DNA of 64,000 bases from Mesomycoplasma conjunctivae (GTDB taxonomy: Bacteria > Bacillota_I > Bacilli_A > Mycoplasmatales > Metamycoplasmataceae): assembly GCF_000026765.1 (NCBI RefSeq), contig NC_012806.1, positions 453,743 through 517,742 on the forward strand, given 5' to 3'. A program made the translations under genes and the position numbers. A model generated the notes under the pieces. That model was not told the origin of the DNA. It searched no databases and saw only the letters and a program-made list of their open reading frames with translations. Every line of letters begins with the position of its first letter. Position 1 is the stretch's first letter. Below are positions 11,070-21,446 of the stretch, in pieces.

Positions 11070-12239
11070 ATGAAAAAGAAGGTATTTGAACACTTTTATA
11101 TCAAAAATAGGTTGTTAAAAAATCGCTTTGTTAATTCGCCAATAAATTTAAATTTAGCAAAAAATGGCTTTGTTTGTCAAGAAGATATAAATTTTGCACT
11201 TCGTCGCGCTCACTCAGCAGCTATAACAATTACAGGGGGACTCTATGTAAGTGAAAATGGCCGTTTATTTGATTATGGCATTGGTATTAGCGATGACAAA
11301 TTTATTCCTGGCTTGTCTGTCTTGGCAGAGGCGATGAAGAAAAAGGGTTCTTTAGCAATTGCCCAACTAATTCATGCTGGCTCACATTCTTTAGCTTTTT
11401 TAAAGGATTCAGGCTATACTGTAGGTCCGAGTGCTAATTTTTTACACACACCTGTTGCCCACACTGTCTATAGTTTAACTAAACAAGAAATTCAAGAGAT
11501 TATTGAAGACTACAAACAAGCCACACGGAGAGCAATTATTGCCGGTTTTGATGGTATTGAGATTAGCTCAGCGCAAAAATTGTTGCCCCAAGAATTTTTT
11601 TCATCTTTTAGTAACAAACGTTTGGATGACTATTCAAGTTTAACACTAGAAAATCGCTCGCGCTTTTTAATAGATATTTTTCAAGGTGTTAAGCAAGTCG
11701 TAGAAGAATTACAACCAGATAATTTTATTGTTGGTTATCGTTGCACTCCCGAAGAGACTCGTGGTGAAGACTTAGGTTATAGAATTGAAGATTTTTTAGC
11801 ATTTATTAATCTTTTGTTAAAAAACAAAATCAAAATTGATTATTTAGCAATTGCTAGTTGAGGGAGAAACATTTTTTTAAATAAAGTGCGCTCAAAAGGC
11901 AAATATTATAATCAATTAATAAATAAAGTTGTCTATGAATTTTTAGATCAAAGAATTCCACTAATAGTTAGTGGTTCAATTAATAGCAAACAAAAAATTG
12001 AACAAGCTATTGCATATGGTGATTTTGTTGGTCTAAGCTCAGCTTTTGTTAGTGATCCTGAATTAGTTACAAAAATTAGAGATAATCAAGAAATCAAATT
12101 AGATATTAGCACAGATGAGCTAGAGGAATTAGCAATTCCACAATCAGCTTTTCAAAATATTTTTCAATATTTTTCTTATGGTGAATCACTTACAGAACAA
12201 TCAAGAAAAATTCTTGATAAAAACTCTAAAAAGCTATAA
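11070..12239 (+). CDS. Old Yellow Enzyme-like NADH:flavin oxidoreductase
   Basis: A 389-residue TIM-barrel flavoprotein reading through one TGA. OYE landmarks include LKNRFVNSPINLNL near the N-terminus, GGLYVSENGR, AIAQLIHAGSHS, AGFDGIEISSAQKLLPQEFFS (for the usual FDGVEIHxAHGYLxxQFLSP), NKRLDDYSSLTLENRSRF and VGLSSAFVSDPELVTKI. The usual His of the EIHxAH motif is missing (EISSAQ), so catalysis may differ from standard ene-reductases. It starts six bases after lplA and closes the operon. The product probably handles an oxidised small molecule or thiol linked to the lipoyl system, but this is inference. Confidence 0.8.
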
Positions 12240-12753
12240 AAATAAAGAAAAAATACAATATTGAAATGAGCAGATCTAAATTTTTTAAACTAAAAAATAG
12301 ATATTTCTTTGATTTGCAAACAAATTTTATAAGATTTATAACAAAAGAATTCTTCTTTTAGTTTTAGTTGAGTTATATTTACTAAAAAATATTAAATTAT
12401 AAGAATAAATTAAAAAACTATTTTTTTTAAAAAGATGTTTAATTTTATAGATAGTTTTAAGATATTAGTTGCTATTATCGTATAAAAAACCTCAAAATTT
12501 TTATAAGAAAATAAAAAATGATTTGGTTAGTATAAAAATATAAATCAACTTAAGTTTAAAAAGTTAAAAATGAAAATTAGTATAATATAAAATAATTGTG
12601 CTAAAATTTTTAAGAACTTTAATAGTAAAATATTATAATTTTTATTTCTTATCACCTTTAATTAATAGTTAAATTTTTAAATATATGAAAAAAGTGGTAA
12701 AATTTTAAATAAAAATTAAAAATATAAAAATTCAAGTGAAAAAGGATAGAAAT
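12240..12753 (+). promoter_or_regulatory. Long AT-rich intergenic region with candidate promoters for the second adhesin operon
   Basis: No coding frame or RNA gene is visible in these 514 bases. Candidate -10 boxes are TATAAT at 12581-12586 and TAAAAT at 12698-12703, the latter preceded by TGG as in several other promoters of this window. A T8 run occurs near 12421, but unlike the first adhesin operon it is not next to a -10 box. The ribosome site for the following gene (AAAGGA) ends this stretch. Confidence 0.4.
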
Positions 12754-15700
12754 ATGAATAACAAACAGTTACTCATTGGTCTTGGAACAGCAGCCGCTGG
12801 TATAACAGTATTTGGTGTTGCAGTCGGATTATCTGCAAAAATCGAATATACTAAAGGTGACCCACAAAAAGCCGTAAAAGATCTTGCTTCTAAAGTGGAT
12901 AACGTTGCTTTTGGGACTTCGGTTTTTCCAATAGATGCAAACTATACAACAATTAAAAAAGACTTATTTGATGATCAAAATAAACTAAGAAGTGATGTTG
13001 ATTTAACAAGAATCATCAACTTCTATGAAAATAAAGACAACAAATTACAACAAATAATAGATGGTTCAAGTAAAGCAAGACTTCAACCACATTTTGAGTT
13101 TTTAGATTTCAGTTTTGATGATGCAACCCAAAGTTTTACAGTTAAGTATCGTGTACAACAAGATTTAGCTTCTGGAAAGACTGCTTATTCTGACATTTAT
13201 AGTAAAACTATTTTTGTTGCTGATCGTGCAAAATTTTTCTTAAATGATTTTCAATCTAGTTTTTTAAAAACCTTTACTGGAACTTTACAAGCTAATGGTC
13301 TTGTTGAATTACAAGAATCAGAAGAACAAAATAAAAATAATATTAAAATTCCTGCATTACTACGTAGTCAAGACTTTCAAAGAGAAGTAAACTCGGCAAG
13401 AAACGCTTCTCAAGCACAATCTATTATTAATTCATACTTTAAAAATTTTAGTGATTTAATTAAACAAGTAGAGACATCTAATAGCAATAAATTGCCAAAA
13501 ATTGGTGGCAAAATTTTTGATGTTAGCTTAGTCTATGATTCATATACTAATTCATATATTCGTTTAGATGAAAATGCTAATCCTACTTTAGCAATTCGTA
13601 TTAAATTTAGTGAAAGCGCTAAAGAAATTTTATCTAATTTTAAAGATATTAATGTACAAGTAATTCAACACATTAGCTTAGTAGATCAAGCAGGAAAATC
13701 CTTTTTCACAACTACAGAAAATATCATTAATAATTTAGGTATTCAACAAATAACTCCAGCTGATCTATTTAAAGAAGTACGAACTCCAGCAGCGCCAGTT
13801 ACACCTGTAACACCTGCAGCAGCACAACCAACTGCTAGTCAATCATCAGCAGCAGTTACTCAACAACAAACTGGGCAACAAACCAGTACTGGTACCACTG
13901 CAAATACAAATACAACTACAACAACTCAAAATACTAAAATAGATATAAGTACTCTTAGTGCTTTTGATTTTGTTGATAGTTTTCAGCAAACTGCTTTTGC
14001 TAGTCAATCTAAAAAAGCAGAGTTTTTAAAGCAATTTGTTAATGACTTTTTAAGATTACCGCTTACTACAACATTAGGTGATTTAAGTGATTATCAAAAA
14101 GCAGGAAAAGAATTTAGTGGTATTGAATATGATTTTGATGCAAATAATATCCGCGTTGTTGCAAATGCTGAAAACACTGCTTTTGATGTGCAAATTCCAA
14201 CAAAAATTAAATTAAAATCTAGTTTCTTTGGTGGAAATTCAAATGAAATTATTGCACAAAAAGAAACTACTTTTACCTTAGTTGGATTTAAAACTAATTC
14301 TGAAATTCTTAAAGCACAACAATCAGAAAAACTAACAGATTCTACTTTAGTTTTACCAAGTTTTGAAAAATTATTTTACTATAAACTAAATCCATTACCT
14401 TTAAGTGAAAAATCACTTAAAGTATTAGAAGTTCTTAACAGCAAAGATGGTGGAATAGTAAAAGATGGTCTAAGACCGTTAAGTAAAGACGAAGTTACTA
14501 ATTTAATTGCAAGCAAAAAATTTGATGAATTAGCAAAAACAGTTGGTGATCCAGCTAACTATGACTATGATTTTGAAGATCAAAAAACCAAAGTTGCAGC
14601 TTGAGCTGGCAAATTAAATTTACCAACACTTGAAGATATTTCTAAATTTAGTACTGATAGAACAGTATTTGCTAAAGATCGCTCCATTTATTCACTTAAC
14701 TCTGGTAAATTCTTTAGAAACCCAAATGAAGTAGCTAGTTTCTATGCTAGTTTAATTGCTCAAGGTCCAGAAAAAGCAGCTCAATCACTATTCAGTTTAG
14801 CAAAATCATTTGGATTAATAGAAAAAAAATGTAACATTTAATCCAAATAGTGGTTCTATTTTCCAACAAGCATCTAAAATTGAATTAAAAGGATTTAAAA
14901 CAGCAGTAGAATCTGAAAAGAAACATTTAGAGTATAGACAAGTATTATCATATATGGGAAGATTATTTGATAAAGACTTAAAAGCTATACCAGACAAAGA
15001 TCTAGAAAAAGAAGTTTTAGATTTTTTTACCAAAACAAATCAAACTAAAAGAGATGATTTTAACAAAATTCAAAATGATAAAACTCTTCCAAGTTATTTA
15101 TCATTTAACAATCAATATCGAGAATTAGAAAATCAAGGATTTTTCTCAACACTTCAATTACCTTTATGAGTAGCAATTAATGTTTCAACATTACAAAGTG
15201 ATGATCAAGTTTTTGAAAAATTACCAAAAATAGTTAAAAACTTAGATGAAAATTTTGTTGATCTTACAGGTAAACCAACTAATCATTTAGCAGGTTTAAT
15301 TCCCTTTATAGAAACAAGTAAAATGGTAAGTTTTGCTGATATTCTTTTAGCTTTTTATACCAAAGCTGCTCAATTATCTAACTTTAGTCCTTGAAGTAAA
15401 ATTGCTGATAATCTTGATTATCAAATTCAATTTGAAGAAGATAACAACTTTACTCAAGATAAAAAAGCTGCTTTAGATCCAATATTAGATCAGGCAGGAA
15501 CTAAAGCTTCGCAAGAGTATATTAAGTTAAATTACTACTACAATGTTGTTAGCAAAACTGATCAAGAAAGTTCTAAAGTATTATTTAGTACACCTAAAAA
15601 TTCAATTATTATTTTAGTAAATAAACAAACACCTGAAAACCAAGAATTAATTAGAGAACTAGATAAAGCACTAGTTTCAATTCCAACTCAATATCGAACA

Positions 15701-16930
15701 GCAAGAGTTAAAGACAACATTTTTGATAGTTTAGAACATCTAGTTTTATCTAATAACTATCACCAAGATGACAAAATTGTCAGCTCATATAATGTAGAAA
15801 ATACAGATATTATTATGCAATTGAAAGATTTTGGGTTATCAGATGATAAAATTAAAGAATATCAAATGGCGAACTCAGAAACCGAAGCACGAGAAAAAAT
15901 TATCAAAGCAATTAATGATAAAATACTTGAAGATTTAAAAAGTGACAACCAATCTCAAATGCAATCTCAAATGCAACAAGGTACAGTTGCTGCAAATAGT
16001 TCAGTAAATCTTGAAGTTCATAGATCTTTATTTCTTACAACGGTATTTGGTAGTCAACCAAAAGATGCAAAACATGATATTATATTTAGCAAAGGCTCAA
16101 GTCAATCACTGACACAAGGTCACACCGATGCTAAAAACTTGCTATCTGTATTGTTAGGTGATAAAGGTCAGGATATCGAAGAATTAATTAAGAAAAATTA
16201 TCCAGATTATCAATTAGTTGTATCTAGAATAGTAAAAGCAGATGAATATAATTCAAATAAAAAAATTGTTTCTTTCTCTTTAGTTAAAAAAGATAAAAAA
16301 GAACAAACAATTACCGATCTAACTAAAATATCAAAAGCTTTTGCAAAACAAAGCTCATCTCAAACTGAAACCAAAGATGAAAAACTTGTTGTAACAGTAG
16401 ATGAAAACACAATGAGTCAAAGTGGTAGTTCACAAACCATTAATGTGTCTACTGACAGTGTTGTATCTTTATATGTAGAAAGTAATGACTCTCAAAAAAC
16501 TAAAGATGTTTCCTCTTCATTGACTTTTGATGTTTTAGTAACCAAAGATGGAACTGCTCAAATTGATAATATTAATAAAGGAAAAGAATTAATTCAGTTC
16601 TTAGATGAAGCAATTGCTAAAGACTTTAAAGGATATACACCTACTCCAGTGCCTGCGCCTCAACAACAACCGCCTCAACAGCAACCTCCGGTAGCTTCAG
16701 CGCCAGTTGCACCTCCTTCTAGCCCAGTACCACCTCAACAACCACAACCTCCGGCAACAGCAGCTCCAACACCAGCACAACCAGCTCCGGGACCAGCGCC
16801 AGTTGTACCTCCTTCTACATCAGCAGCCCCAACAACTCCACCACCAGCATCACCTCCTTCCACACCAGGTTCACCAGCTTCACCAGCCCCAGCCGCACCA
16901 ACAGATCAAATCATCATTCAAAGTAAATAA
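12754..16930 (+). CDS. P97-like adhesin, paralog 2 (frameshifted as sequenced)
   Basis: A larger P97-type protein. The start at 12754 is chosen because AAAGGA precedes it and it yields the standard anchor (LLIGLGTAAAGITVFGVAVGLSAKIEYTKGDPQKA cut here into two statements: hydrophobic helix, then KGDPQKA). Landmarks shared with paralog 1 are PALLRSQDFQ, LSAFDFVDSF, FYYKLNPLPL and LNSGKFFRNP. A Thr/Gln/Ala-rich linker (about 13785-13935) is inserted relative to paralog 1. The C-terminus is a Pro/Gln/Ala-rich tail of about 95 residues (about 16636-16920) at the place of the P97 R1/R2 repeats. The first frame stops at TAA 14839-14841; the rest is in the +1 frame from 14828. Removing one A from the A8 run at 14822-14829 restores about 1391 residues. 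Confidence 0.8.
14822..14829 (+). other. A8 frameshift tract in P97-like gene 2
   Basis: Before the run the frame reads ...SFGLIEKK and then ends at TAA four codons later. With one A fewer it reads ...SFGLIEKNVTFNPNSGS and continues for about 700 codons to the proline-rich tail. Confidence 0.85.
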
Positions 16931-16962
16931 TTAACAAGCAATAACAAGATAAAGGAAATAAT

Positions 16963-19900
16963 ATGAAATTAAATAGTACAAAATCAATATTAACATTAGG
17001 TTTTAGTATCACTGCAATTGCCACAACTGTTGTTGCTGTCCCTGTTGCTTTGAGTCGTTACCAACAAAGCTATAGTGATCAATTTAATAGTAATCAAGAT
17101 TTATCAAAAGCTAAGCAATTGGAAACTAAATTTAGTTTTGATCAAAGCAAGTTTGATGAAGCAGTTGCCCAAATTAAAGTTAAAGACAATTTTAAAGATG
17201 TCTCTGCAAAAACTATTTATAATTTAACAAATGACCCACTTTATAGTTTTAAACTATATGATGCTCTTGATTTAACAAGTCTTACCAAAGATGGAATTCA
17301 AATTGAAATAGATACAACTAATGCACGTGTTGAGGGTGGACAATTAACAAATGTGACCATTAGAGGTTATGACAAAGAAAATAATTTAACTTTTAGTAAA
17401 ACTATTAGTATTGCTGGTTTTGCAACTAGCGATTCCATTGATGATAATTTAACTAATGTTAGTGTGGATCCAAGCAAATCTAATATCAGTATTAATAGTC
17501 AAAAATTAATTCTTCCTAGCGAATTTGCTCTTAGTTTAGAAGACTCATTCCAACAATTAAATAAAGATAAATCCGTTAGTCAAGCTTTTATTGAAGCTTT
17601 ATTAACAAACAAAGCTTCAATTGGATTGTATAATGGCTTTGGCAAACCAGCATTTTTTGCTAATCGCCAAGTCATTAGTCCACAAACCAACATTAATGAA
17701 GCTGCCCAAAAACAAAGAATAGTTGATAATACAAACGCTTCTAGTCAACAATTAAATCAAGCTTTTGCTATCTATAATTTAGTTTATTCTAATATTAATG
17801 ATGAACAAGGAACTTTGACCATTGGAATTGAAATTAAACAAGGTGAACAAATTCAAAAAATTGAGCTTAATGTCCAAGGTTTAGCAAAAACTAGTGATAT
17901 TGAACAAGCTATTAGCACTGAGTTAACTAAAAATATCTCTCAATATGTCAATATTAATCAAAGTGAGTTAGCAAAAATTGTTGCATCCGGAGCAACTATT
18001 AGTGATCTTTTATATAATAAAGACAATAATAATACATCAGAATTTGTAGAAGATTTACAAAAACAATTTTATAAAAATAATGTTGTTGATGTCTTATTAG
18101 ATCCTTTTGCAACTGCTGAAGAAATTGAGCGAGCTAAACAATTAGATTCTAATCCTGAATCTATTGAACAAATTGTTAAAAATACTTTTATCAATGGTGA
18201 TTATGTTACTTTAAGTGATAACACTTCTAATGATCAAACTATTAGCTTTGATAATTTACAAATTGGTGACTACCAAGTTAGCTTTAATGATGTTAAGTTA
18301 GTAGTTCCAACTCAAGATGCAAGTCTTTCAAGTCAAGAACTTGAACAATTAGTAAAAAATGGCCAACTAAAATTAAAATTTAGTTTAACTATTAATAAAA
18401 AACTTAATGTTAATTCTCCTTATTTACAAAATATTGCAACTTCTAACTATTTGGTAATTAATGAGCAAACTCTTGATAATACTGGAAATAATAGTACTAC
18501 AAGAAATATTGGTCTTCAATTTAATTTTGATAATATCACTGCAATTGCTAATGTGTCAAAAGTTATATATGAAAATGCCTTTGCTACCCAATTTAAAGAT
18601 GTTAAAATTGGACGAATTAATAGAAACTTTTTTGTTAGTTTAGGTAGTGACAAATATGAACCACTTGTTAACTACTCAGATGTCAAAGAAGCACTTAATA
18701 CTCTTATTGATTCTCTAAAAAGTAGCAAAGCTGATTCTACAAGAACTTTTGATGATGTAAAAAAAGCTTTATCAGCAATTACTTTACTTAATAGCGGAGC
18801 AAAAGTTAGTCAAACTAAATTAACTACATTAACCAATGAGTTAATTAAAAACAATAGCGAGCTTTTAAGCCAAACTAAACCAACTGAAGCACCAGCAGAG
18901 GTGCAACCTCCTACAGGAGCACAAACTCAACAAGCTGCAAGCACTGATCCAGCAACTAATAATGGCACAACAAACACAGTTGATCCAAATACAACTCCAA
19001 CCACCCCAGCTCCAGCTGTTAACCCATATGCAAAATACCTTTTTGTAAAGGCTGATGATAAAAATAATGGTGATAATTTCTGAAAATGATTATACGAAGT
19101 TGGAAATCCTTCTATTAAAGAAGCAGAAGTTGATTTTGAAATTGAAGAGTCTGGTTACAATAGATTAACAGTTATTGCTAGTTGAAAACAATCTGGACAA
19201 ACAATGCTGAGATCTCGCTTTACTATTACTAATATAACTCCAGATAATGGTGCATTCAAAATTGCGCAAAAATACAATCCAGATGTCTTCATTGATGCTC
19301 GTAATGCTTTAGCTACTACTTCAGCAAATTCTCGTCAAATTCGTGATAGTATTAGAGGAGACATTGGTTTCAAATTAGCTGGTTTAAATAATCAAAGCGC
19401 CCAAGGTCTTTTATTACAAAAAGCTGTTGACATTGCTTCCTTAGATTCACTACCTCAAAAAAACAAAATACCTAGTGACCAAAAAGATGTTACCAAAGTT
19501 AAAAGTGGAGTTATTTATTTAGCATTTGAAACTAGTGAAATTAAAGACGATAAGAAACATTATCTATTAAGAAGCGATGATAGTGAAAAAGGTATCTTTA
19601 TTCAAAAAGCTAAAAAATCAGTAAATACCTCAGACGTCAACGCCTTTATAATTGGTATTGATGATCTAAATGGTGGAAATGATAACCCTGTATTATTAAT
19701 TGATGTTCCTGAATCAGCTGCTATTTCTGAAAATAAATTTAATAAAGTTACTGTTGATTCATCTAATACTGTACAAACTGAAGAACTTCCAAATACAGAA
19801 AATGATAAAAACCTCTTTAGACAATTCAAAACTGGTGATACTACCTCTATCATCCGTCCGCTTGCTGCAAATTCAACTATCTTATTAACTATTGCAACTA

Positions 19901-20184
19901 CTCCAGGATTCATCCGTGTAACCGCACAATCAAGTGCATCTGCCAATGTATCTCGTGACAAATTAGATGCCTATACCTTTATTCAAGATTCTAATTCTAA
20001 AAATAAATTTGATGAATCAGGAATTAATTGAAATAAAATTGGATTTGATAAAACAGATCAAGCAAGCCTTGTTGTTAAAGCACTAGCGATTTTTAAAGGT
20101 GAAGAATTAATAAATCAAAATTTTTACAAACTAAATGAAGTGCGTCAAGGTTTTGTTGATACTTATCTTAAAGATAAAAAATAA
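16963..20184 (+). CDS. P102-like adhesin partner, paralog 2 (intact)
   Basis: A 1073-residue product, uninterrupted when TGA is Trp. It starts after AAAGGA with a signal-anchor helix (SILTLGFSITAIATTVVAVPVAL) followed by the P102 signature RYQQSYSDQFNSNQ. Relative to paralog 1 it carries an added T/Q/P-rich linker (about 18880-19025). Its C-terminal half matches paralog 1 closely (ITPDNGAFKIAQKYNPDVFIDAR versus VAPDNLAYNVAQQYNVDFFLDGR; YLAFETSE...KHYLLRSDDSEKGIFIQK versus KKYYLLSDEKGTSGIFIQR). It is the distal gene of the second adhesin operon and ends at a strong terminator. P102-type proteins are surface proteins processed by proteolysis in M. hyopneumoniae; processing here is not shown. 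Confidence 0.85.
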
Positions 20185-20200
20185 TATTTAGCAAAAATTA

Positions 20201-20245
20201 AAAATGCAACATATAGTAGAATAACATTATTGTTGCATTTTTTTA
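20201..20245 (+). terminator. Terminator of the second adhesin operon (ATGCAAC type)
   Basis: AAAATGCAACA (20201-20211) pairs with TGTTGCATTTT (20231-20241), then a T run follows. The same ATGCAAC stem recurs in the terminators at 29464 and 47624. Confidence 0.9.
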
Positions 20246-20259
20246 TTTATGGAGTATTA

Positions 20260-21000
20260 TAAAAAATCGAAAATTTAAACATTTTAGTTTTGAAGATTTA
20301 GTAAAAATTGAGTTTTTATTATAGCACAATAAAAGTATTAAATTTATTGCTAAACAACTTAATGTTTGAGTCTCACTTTCTCAAGAGAAATTAAAAGAAA
20401 TCTAAATGAATATAGAATTTATGAAGATAATTTAGCAATAAGAAAAAGGTAAAAAGTCCATGGAGTTAAAGCGACATATTTTTATATAGCAGAAAATTTC
20501 CCCCACATTGAAAGACCATCTTTAAAGACTGTTTTTAACTAAATCAAAACTAATAAATGGGTAATAGTTAGCAAAAACAGACTTAGAAAATATTATAGAA
20601 AAGGTGGGAAGAAACTAGAAATGCAATGCAAAGATTAGTTCCAAAAGGTTATATAAAACCAACTTGAGCATGTGAAAAATCTATAGATTTAAGGCAAGAT
20701 TTTGGACATTGAGCTAGATTTAATAGTTAGCAAAAAACCAGCACCACGATAATATCCTAACCTTAGTAGAAAGAAAAACTAGAAAATTATTGGCTAAAAA
20801 GTACGAAACAAACATCCCAAAACCATCGCTTCATTTCAAAGAGGTTTTAATGAGCGTGAAAACGGATTAATCAAAACCTTTTATAAAAGGTTTTGATTTC
20901 AACCTAATCAGTGATGATGATTTACAAAATGCAATCAGTCAAATTAACTCAAGGCCCAGAGAAATTTTTAATTGAAAATTCGCTTTAGAGGTTTTTAATG
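20260..21000 (+). pseudogene. Decayed IS30-family transposase
   Basis: Fragments of an IS30-type transposase occur in several frames. The N-terminal part carries HFSFEDLVKIEF followed by a helix-turn-helix and SREIKRNLNEYRIYEDN (about 20375-20435). The middle part has a damaged LVERKTRKLLAKK (about 20763-20800). The C-terminal part has ERENGLIKTFY...GFDFNLISDDDLQNAISQIN and NWKFALEVFND (about 20850-21000). This is the standard order of IS30 proteins, but stops and frame changes interrupt it repeatedly. It sits right after the adhesin operon terminator. Inverted repeat ends could not be defined. It is a relic, not an active element. Confidence 0.75.
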
Positions 21001-21087
21001 ATAACTTGGGTGATTTAACATTTAAAAAAATTGTCATTTGGCGATTTCAAAAATATTTGTTTGTCACATTTATATTCTTAATTTGTG

Positions 21088-21118
21088 AAATAGAAATTAA
21101 AATTTCTATTTTTTTATT
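21088..21118 (+). terminator. Terminator-like hairpin after the IS30 relic
   Basis: AAATAGAAATT (21088-21098) and AATTTCTATTT (21101-21111) form a hairpin followed by a T run. The pairing is almost entirely A-T. Confidence 0.5.
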
Positions 21119-21277
21119 TTTTAGACTTAGAGCTACTATTTTTTTGCATTAATTTTTAAAAAATATGTTACAATGGCTAATAGTGAAAATTAGGGGGTAA
21201 AAAATGGTAGGATTAGTTGTTTGGAAAACAGATCGATAAAATGTTGAAAAATTTCTTTGTAGTGTATTTTTTTGTGG

Positions 21278-21283
21278 TATAAT
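21278..21283 (+). promoter_or_regulatory. -10 box (TGG-TATAAT) for a candidate small RNA
   Basis: TATAAT at 21278-21283 is preceded by TGG; TGG or TTGG also precedes -10 boxes at 28535 and 28019. Transcription would begin near 21290 and reach a strong terminator at 21446. No same-strand gene follows. Confidence 0.5.
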
Positions 21284-21289
21284 AATATT

Positions 21290-21446
21290 GATTTCATAAA
21301 AAAATAATTATGAGATTTTTAAATAATTAAATAATATTTAAAAACATAGGTATTGTAACCCTTTCTCATAATAATTCTAGCAATCGGTGCGCCGATATGA
21401 AACTAAAAAAATCACTTAATACTATAAAGTAACTAAGTGATTTTTT
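21290..21446 (+). ncRNA. Candidate structured small RNA, about 157 nt, unknown class
   Basis: No coding frame is visible. The predicted fold is strong for such AT-rich DNA. An outer stem ATTATGAGA (21307-21315) with TCTCATAAT (21364-21372) stacks directly on an inner stem TTTTTAAATA (21316-21325) with TATTTAAAAA (21335-21344). This leaves a one-sided 19-nt bulge (21345-21363). A GC-rich hairpin ATCGG-TGCG-CCGAT (21383-21396) follows, then a terminator stem (21405-21446). The GC-rich hairpin is unusual in this genome. It has a promoter-like box upstream. It does not resemble tmRNA, SRP RNA or RNase P RNA as far as I can tell. A CRISPR-associated guide RNA is a remote alternative. Confidence 0.4.
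21405..21446 (+). terminator. Bidirectional terminator between candidate RNA and protease gene
   Basis: AAAAAAATCACTTA (21405-21418) faces TAAGTGATTTTTT (21434-21446). A and T runs flank both sides, so it can serve the plus-strand RNA and the minus-strand protease gene, whose stop codon (21445-21447) overlaps it. Confidence 0.85.

Noticed and set aside
16707-16934. A Gln/His-rich frame within the P97-2 tail
   Set aside because: It is a shifted reading of the proline-rich codons, with no ribosome site.
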